DNA of 64,000 nucleotides, taken from positions 3,100,001-3,164,000 of the forward strand of contig NZ_CP095552.1 in the NCBI RefSeq assembly GCF_023078355.1, in the 5' to 3' direction. The notes beneath the pieces are model-generated. The model searched no databases and was not told where the DNA came from. It saw only the letters and a list, made by a program, of their open reading frames with translations. The position numbers were made by a program, and so were the translations under genes. Origin of the DNA: Gordonia hongkongensis. GTDB lineage: Bacteria; Actinomycetota; Actinomycetes; Mycobacteriales; Mycobacteriaceae. Below, piece after piece: positions 32,601 through 41,600 of the stretch (the stretch's first letter is position 1; each line of letters begins with the position of its first letter).

Positions 32601-35600
32601 GCGGACGCCGATCGCCGCGACCAGTCGTCCGTCGGCCGGCGACAAGGTCGCGAGGGCGCGCGCATGGGCTGCCCGGATGGCGCTGTCGACGGAGCGCGCC
32701 GGCGTCGATGGCCGGCTCGATGTCGAGATGTCCGAGCGGTCGAGGATCTCGACCGTGATGTCACCCGGGTCGCCGTCGCCCGCCACGACGACCGGACCCC
32801 CGACGGAGTCGGTCCGCAGCGATGCCGTCAGCATCGGATGGGCCGCGACGACCGCGGTCACCACCGCGCGGACGGCGGCCTCGTCCGCCTCGACCGGCAG
32901 CGCGAGCACCGTGCTCTGCGAGAAGTCCGCGAGATCGTCCGGGTCGTCGGCGAGGTCGAGCATCCACGCCAGGCCCGGGGTCATCCCAACCGGACCGACT
33001 GCCCCGCCCGGTATTTCGTCGAGTTTCCGGATCGCCTCCGTCTGTGCACGACGGGCCAGCTCACGGATGGTCGACGCCGCGAACACATCGCGCGGGGTCA
33101 GATGGAGCCCCGCGGCGCGCAGCATCGACGTGAGGCGGATGGATGCGATGGAGTCCCCGCCGAGTTCGAAGAACGACCGGGTCACCGGGACGTCCTCGAC
33201 CCCGAGGAGTGATGCAACGATTGCGGCGACGGTCCGTTCCGCGTCGTCGGCGGGTGCGGCGACGGTCCGTTCCGCGTCGTCGGCGGGTGCGGCGTCGGCG
33301 TGGACGGCTTCCGACAACGGGTCGAAGCGCGGCGCCGGCAGCGATTTCCGGTCCAGTTTGCCGGTGCTGCCGAGCGGCGCTTCGGTCAGCGGCACCCACA
33401 GTGTCGGCCGCATGTACACCGGCAACGACGCGGTCACCGCCTCCCGCGCGCGTGCGATGAACTCGTCCCCGTCCGGTCCACCGCCGCCGGGTCCGATGAG
33501 ATATCCCACCAGGTGGTCCGAACCGCCCGGGGCGCTCGCGACGGTGACCACGGCCTGGCGTACGCCGTCGATGCCGGACAGGACCGCCTCGATCTCACCG
33601 AGTTCGATTCGCTGTCCGCGGAGTTTGACCTGGAAGTCCCTGCGTCCCAGATACTCCAGGTCGCCCGCACGGTTACGCCGGACGAGGTCGCCGGTGCGGT
33701 ACAGGCGTCGGCCGCCGCCTGCGGGATCGGCGACGAAGCGTTCGGCGGTGAGGTCCGGCCGCGCCGCATATCCGCGGGCGAGCTGGACGCCTCCCAGATA
33801 CAACTCGCCGGTGACGCCCGCCGGCACGGGACGTAACCGTGCGTCGAAGACGAACGTCTGGGTGTTCCACACCGGCCGCCCGATGGGCACCACGTCGGCG
33901 CCGGGGTCTGGAGTCGCGACGGCGACCTCGACGGCGGCTTCGGTAGGACCGAACAGGTTGGAGACGCGTACGTGTGGGAGTGCGGCGCGCGTCGCCCGCA
34001 GCGTCCCCGGTGGCAGGGCCTCACCGGAACAGTAGAGGTGTCGCAGGCTCGGCAGGAGCGAACTCGCATCGTGCCGAATGTCACCGGCGCCGGGAGCGGA
34101 GCGAGCGGGCCGAATGTCACCGGCGCCGGGAGCGGAGCGAGCGGGCCAAATGTCACCGGCGTCGGGAGCGGAGCGAGCGGGCCGGATTTCGTCGATGAAG
34201 ACGGCGAGCAGTGACGGTACGAAGTGCACCGTGGTGATCTGCTCGGCGTCGATCAGCCGAGCCATCGAATGCGGATCGAGATGGGCGTCGTCGGGCGCGA
34301 TGACCAACCGGGCGCCGGTCAGCGCCGGGGTCAGCAGTTCGGGCACCGACACGTCGAAGGTGAAGGGCGTCTTCAGGAGGATCGAGTCGTGCGGTCCGAT
34401 CCCGAATTCGTCGACTCCCCATCGCAATCGGTTGAGTACGGCGCGATGGGACACCGTGACGCCCTTGGGTCGGCCGGTGGACCCCGACGTGAAGATGGTG
34501 TACGCCGCGTGGTCGGGGCGCAGTATCGACAGACGTTCGTCGGCGGCGACCGGGACGGTGTCGAGGTCGACCGGGTTCGCGGCGTCCACAACGATCGCGC
34601 GGGCGACAACTTGCGCCGCGGGCGCCCGGTCGTCGCAGATCAGCGCGATCCTCGCGTGCGCGGTGTCGACCATGTGGCGAACGCGGTCGGAGGGAGCGTC
34701 GGGTGCCACCGGTATGTACTGACCGCCGGCGGCGAGTACCGCATGGACCGCGATGACCAGTTCGATCGACCGCGGCATGCACACCGCGACGCAGTCCTCC
34801 GGGCCGATCCCGAGCGCGATGAGTTCCCGCGCGAGGGTGGCCACCCGCGCCGCGAACTCGCGCTGGGTGAGAGTGCGGTCCCCGAAACGCACCGCGACTG
34901 CCTCCGGCAACCGCAGCTGGCTGGCGGCCGTGATCGCCGCCGGGATCGTGAGGGCGGGCAGGACGACCGCGGGACCGACCGAGAGCTGCTGTTGCGCATC
35001 AGCTTCAGCTGCGGTGAGGATCGGGACGTCGGCGACCGGCAGGTCGGCGTCGTCGGCGAGCGAGCTGAGTGTCGCGGACAACGCCGCGGAGATCATCTCC
35101 GCGGTCGCCGGGTCGAACAGCACAGTGGCATAGGCGATCGAGCCGGTCAGCCCACCGTCGGCGGTTTCGCGGAAACCGATGGTGAGGTCGAATTTCGCGG
35201 CGGTGTCCTCGATCTCGACGAACTCGGTGTCGAGACCGGCCAGTGTGCCGAACGCGGGTCTGCCGCTCGTGGAGTGGACGAGCAGCACCTGGGCGAGCGG
35301 CTCCACGTTCTCGATGCGCTGCGGGTTCACCGCGTCGATCACCCGCTCGAACGGCACGTCGGCGTTGTCGAACGCCGCGAGGTCGGCGTTCTTGACCTGC
35401 TCGAGCAACGCGCCGACGGTGACGTGCGGCTCGACGTCGACCGACAGGATGACGGTGTTGACGAACATGCCGATCAGCTGGTCGATCTCGCGTCGGCCTC
35501 GTCCTGCGACGGGCGTGGCCACGGCGATCCGGTTCGTCGACGTCAGGCGCGCGAGGACCGCGGCGGTGGCCGTGTGCGCGACCATGAACAGGGTGGCACG

Positions 35601-38600
35601 GCGGGCTGCGGCGCGTCGGCGCAGTCGCGACACGACGGCCGCGGGCAGCGACCACCGCACCGTGGCCGCGCGTCCGTCGCTTTCGGCGGGGCGCGGGCGA
35701 TCGATCGGCAGCGGGAGGATGTCGGGCAGACCGGTCAACCGCTCGACCCAGAACCGCAACTGGCGCGCGATCAGGGAGTCGGCGTCCGCGGGGTCACCGA
35801 GCCGATGTCGTTGCCACACCGCGTAATCCGCGTACTGGAAGCGCAGGGCCGGCCAGTCCGGCGCGCGGCCCGACCGCCTGGCCGCGTACGCCCGCGCGAT
35901 CTCGGCCGCCAGCACCGGTGCCGACTCACCGTCGGCGGCGATGTGGTGCAGCGCGATGACGAGTACGTGGTGATCCGCCGACGCGGTGATGACGCGCACC
36001 CGCACCGGTAGGTCCGTCGTCACGTCGAACGTGGTCGTGACGAGTTCCTGGATCTCCTGGTCGACGACCTCGCCGGATGATGCGACGGCCCGCGGCGGGA
36101 CCACGGTGTGCCCGATCTTGATGCGCCCGGCCCAGTCGGTGGGTGCATGCGCCACGGGTTCGACACCGACGGCGCGAGCGCCCGTTTCGGCCGACGCGGA
36201 CCCGGCCGCGATGGATTCCGCGCCGGTGTCGCCGTCGGGCGTCGTCGTCGGGTAGATCGTGCGCAGCACCTCGTGGCGGTCGACGACGTCGAGGATCGCC
36301 GTCCGCATCGCGGACACGTCGAGGTCCCCGCGCAGACGGACCACGATGGGGATCACGTAGGCGGCAGAGTGCGGATCGAACTGGTTGAGGAACCACATCC
36401 GGCGCTGGGCGTACGAGACGGGTACCGGGTCGGGCCGGCGGATCGCCTCGAGCGCGGGCAGATCGGCACCGCGACCGTGTTCCCCCGCATCGACGGCGGC
36501 GGCCAGCGCCCGGACCGTCGGCGTCTCGAACAGCGCGCGGACTCCGATCTCCACACCGAGCGAGCCACCCAGGCGGGCCACCACCCGGGTCGCCGACAGC
36601 GAGGTGCCGCCGAGATCGAAGAACGACGCCTCGGCCGACACCTCCTCCGCGGCATCGAGTCCGAGGACCTCGGCGTAGACCGCAGCGACCGCCTGCTCGG
36701 TTGCCGTCGACGGCCGGACGTGGACGTGTCCACCGAAACGCGGTGTGGGCAACGCCCTGCTGTCGAGCTTTCCGGTGGCCGTCAGCGGGATGTCGTCGAT
36801 CGGCACGATCACGGTGGGCACCATGTGGGCGGGGAGCCGTCGAGCCGCGTGGGTCGCGACGTCTGCGGTGTCGGGCGCAGCGCCGGCGACACCATGGACC
36901 CAGGACACGAGGACCGTCTCACCCGAGGTCGGGTGCTCGATTCCGGCGGTCGTCGAGAAGTCCACCCCGGGGTGCTCGCCGAGAACGGCGTCGATCTCAC
37001 CGAGCTCGATCCGGAAACCCCGGATCTTGACCTGGAAGTCGCTGCGGCCCAGGAAGTCCAGCGTCCAGCGGCCGCTCCGTCGGCGCCATCGTACGAGATC
37101 ACCGGTCCGGTACATCCGCTCGCCCGGCGCGCCGAACGGTGCCGCGACGAAGCGCTCGGCGGTCAACGCGGTCCGGCCGACGTAGCCGGCGGCGAGGGCG
37201 GAACCCGCCAGATACAGTTCCCCGGCCACGCCGGCGGGAACGGGATGCAGGCGGGGATCGAGAACTGCGGCGGTGACACCGGCGATCGGACCACCGATGG
37301 TGACCGCGGAGTCGGGCCGCATCGGTGCCGACGACGTCGCCCAGATGGTGGTCTCGGTGGGACCGTAGAGATTGTGCATCGAGCGACCGGCGGACCAGGC
37401 CCGGACCAGTTCCGGCGAACAGACGTCACCGGCGACGGAGATGACCTCGAGATCGGGGAACCCGGTGCCGGTCGCCGCGCCCGATCCGGTGACCGCCTCG
37501 GACACCGTGGCGAGGGCGGTCGGGGTGATCGTCGCGTGGGTGATACGCTCCCGCCGCAGGATCGCCGCGAGTTCGGTGCCGCCCGTGACCCCGCCGGGCA
37601 CCACGACCATGGTCGACGCGGCCGCCACCGCGACCAGCGTCTCGAACACCGCGGCGTCGAAACCCGGTGCCGCGAAGCGGAGTACGCGCGCCGCCGGCGT
37701 GAGCCCGAATCTCGCACGGGCATCGGCGATCAGATCGGCAAGCCCGCGGTGGGTGACCGCGACGCCTTTCGGCCGGCCGGTCGAGCCGGACGTGAAGATG
37801 ACATAGGCCGTCTCGTCGGGGCGCGGACGTCGGGCGGACGCGACTCCGGTCTCGTCCGGATCGCCGGGCTGTTCGGCGACAACCCAGTCCACCGCCGCAG
37901 CCGCCGGTCGCAGCCCGGCGACGACCTCGGACGAGGTGACCCCGAGACGCGCGTCGACGGTGTCCAGCATGTAGCGCAGGCGCTCCCCGGGCAGGCCGGG
38001 GTCGACGGGCGCCACCGCCGCGCCCGTGCGCGCGATCGCCCAGAACCCGACCGTGCCTTCGAGAGATCTCGGTGTGGCGAGGGCGATCACGGCGTCCGGC
38101 CCGGCGCCACGCGCACGGAGTACGTCGGCCAGCCGGCGCGTACGGAGGTCGAGCTCGGTGTACGTCAGGTGCTGCCCGTTCTCGGTGACCGCGATGCCGT
38201 CGGGATTCACGGCGATCGCGGCGTCCAGCAGGTCGGCGAGCGTCGACCTCGCCGACGCGAGACCCGGTGCCGCGATCACCGCATCCAAGTGATCGTCTCC
38301 GGTGGACAGGTCGCCGACCGGCGTGTGCGGCTCGTCCACCACCGCTCGCGCGATGGCGGTCATCCGACGGACGAACGCGTCCACCGTGCCGGCGTCGAAG
38401 AGGGCGGTGGCATAGGTGACGATCACGCGCGTGTCGTCGGCCGGGCTGCGGCCCGGCTCGTCGAGGACCGTGATCTGCAGGTCGACCTTCGCGGTGGTGA
38501 CCGGGGCCTCGATCTCGGAGACGACGAGCCCCGGCAACTCGACGGTCGGCCGTGCGGCGTTCTGGAATGCCAGAGCGACCTGGACCAGCGGCGGGTGCGC

Positions 38601-41600
38601 GGTGTCGCGTACCGCGACGACCTCGTCGACGACAGTCTCGAACGGCAGGTCGGCGTGATCGAGTGCGGTCACGTCGATCTCGCGGATGTCGTCCAGCAGA
38701 TCGGTGAACGAGGCCGCGCGACGCACCCGGCTGCGCAGCGCCAGCGTGTTAACGAACATCCCGATCAATGGGTCCAGATCGCGCTCGCCCCGACCCGCGA
38801 CCGGGGTCCCGATGACGACGTCCTCGTCGGCGCCGGACCGGACAAGAGTGACCGCGAGCAGGGCGTGGACGGCCATGAACATCGTCGCGCCGTGCCGACC
38901 GGCGAGGTCTCCCAGAGCGTTCCAGGTGGCGGCGTCGAACGTCGCCGACAGCTCGGCACCCGAGTCGTCCCGGACCGCGGTGCGCGGCCGGTCCACCGGC
39001 AACTCGATGAGTGCCGGCACCCCGGCGAGACGGGTTCGCCAGTGGTCGAGCTGACGTGCTGCGAGAGACGTGGGGTCGCCGGCGTCCCCGAGCCGAAGGT
39101 GCTGCCACACCGAGTAGTCGACGTACTGGACCGGCAGGGGCGCCCAGCTGGGTTCGCGGCCGGCCGCGCGCGCCTCGTATGCGGTGACGAAGTCGGTGAC
39201 CATCGGCGCGACCGAGCCACCGTCGCTGATGATGTGGTGCACCACCAGGACCAGGATCACGGCGTCGTCGGCGACGCGGATCAGGCGCGCCCGAACAGGC
39301 GCACCGGCTTCGAGATCGAAACCACGACTGGTGATCTCGGCGATGGTGGCCGTGACGTCGCCCTCGCCGGCGCCGCGCATGTCGATCGGGGGTGTCACCC
39401 GGACGTCGTGTCGAGGGTCTCCCGCGGGCGCGATGACCTGCTCGGGAACGCCGTCCACCGATACGAATCGAGTGCGCAACACCTCATGTCGCGCAAGCAG
39501 ATCCGCGAGAGCCGCGGCGACGACCGCAGGGTCCGGGGACCGGTCATCCGCCGCCTCCGGACCCGAACCCGATGCGGCATCGAGGCGGAGCACGGCCGGG
39601 ATGAGATACCCGGCCCCGCCCGGATCCAGCGTCTCCAGAAACCAGATTCGACGCTGTGCGGGCGACAACGGGAGCACCCCGTCGCGGCCCACTCGGCGCA
39701 GGGGCACCCGGCGATCAGCTCCCCCGCTTCCGTCGTGGTCGCGTCCGTCGATGACCGCTCCCAGACCCCGGACCGTCGGATCGGCGAACACTTCTCGCGC
39801 GGAGACCGTCGTGCCGAAATGCTCGGCTGCCCGGGCGGCCACCCGGGTAGCGGTGAGCGAGTTGCCACCGAGATCGAACAACGACGTGGTGACCCCGACG
39901 TCGCTCACGCCCAAGATCTCGGCGACCAGTGCGGCCAGGGCCTCCTCGGTCGCGCCGGCGGGCGGCTCGGCCTCCGGGCCATCGCCGGACCCCGGATCGG
40001 GCAGCGCGCCGCGATCGAGCTTGCCGTTCACGGTGAGCGGCAGTCGGGGTAGCCGGACGAACCGGGTGGGCACCATGTACTCGGGCACCGCGGTCGCCAG
40101 GCGCGTGCGGATCTCGCTATCCGACAGCCCGACTGCGTCATCCGCCGCCGAAGCGGCGCCGCCCGCGGCGACGAGGTAGCCGACCAGATGCTCGGTGTCG
40201 CCGAGCGTACGGATGTCCGCCCCCGCCGCGTCGACGCCGTCGAGCGCCGACATCGCCGACTCGACCTCTCCCAGCTCGATCCGGAAGCCGCGGAGTTTCA
40301 CCTGGCCATCGCGTCGTCCCACGAATTCGATGGACCCGTTGCGGGACATCCCGACGTCGCCGGTCCGGTACATCCGACCGCCCGGCGGTCCGAACGGGTC
40401 GGCGACGTACCGTGTGGACGTCTGACCGTGCCGGTTCAGGAACCCGCGGGTGACCTGGGCGCCCGCGACGTACAGTTCACCGGGCACGCCGTCGGGCACG
40501 GGGGCGAGCCGACCGTCGAGGACGTACACCCGCGAACCGAGCAGCGGGGTCCCGATGTCGGAGGCGGTTGCCCGGTCGACGAATGCGCGCGTCAGTTCCC
40601 GACGGGTCATGTAGACGGTGGTCTCGGTGGGACCGTACATGTTGTTCAGTTGCGGGCCCGCGACATCGGCGCCGGGACGGGTCGCCGACCCGTCGGCCGC
40701 CCGGTCGGTCTGCCATGTCCGGACATGCTCGTAGTCGAGGAGTTCGCCCGAGAAGTGCAGGCGCCGAACGGAGTCGGGCAATCGACGGCCGAGGGGTGGG
40801 CGGACGACCGCCGCGAACTGATAGAACGACGACGGGGTGAAGTTGACGATCGTGACCCCGTGTCGGTCGAACGCCTCGACCACGTCGTCCGGGGCGCGGG
40901 TCGTCGCGTGGTCGAGCACGAGGAGACGACCGCCGGCGCGCAGTGCGGCCCAGATCTCGCCGACCGAGACGTCGAACGCGTAGGAGTGGAACATCGACCA
41001 CACGTCGTCGGGCGAACTCTCCACGACGGCGTCGAGCGCATCGAGCAGCGACACCACGTTGTCGTGGGTGACGACAACTCCTTTGGGGCGCCCGGTGGAA
41101 CCGGAGGTGTACATCACGTAGGCGCTCGACTGGGCGGTCACGTGCTCCGGCAGCGGTGGGGTCGAGACCGACCGGGCATCGATGTCGTACTGCGCCAACA
41201 GGTCCTGCGGCGTGCACAGCGGCGCGGGCATCGCAGCCCAGGCTCCGGCCGTCTCGGCGTCGGCCACGACGGCGACCGGCGACGCGTCCTCGACGATCCC
41301 GCGCAGGCGCGCGACCGGATGTGTCCGGTCGAGGGGTAGATAGGCGGCACCGGTCTTGAGAACCGCGAGCAACGCCACGATGAGGTCCACCGAGCGCGGG
41401 AGCGCGACCCCCACGAGTGTTTCGGGACCCGCACCACGATCGACGAGGGCGTGCGCCATCCGTTCGGAGCGCTCGTCGAGTTCCCGGTAGGTGAGCGACG
41501 CCCCGTCGAGGTCGGCGAGAGCGACGGCGTCGGCACGTCGTCGTGCGGCGATCCGGAAGAGCCCCGGCAGCGACTCGCGGTCACCGAGGCCCAGGATCTC

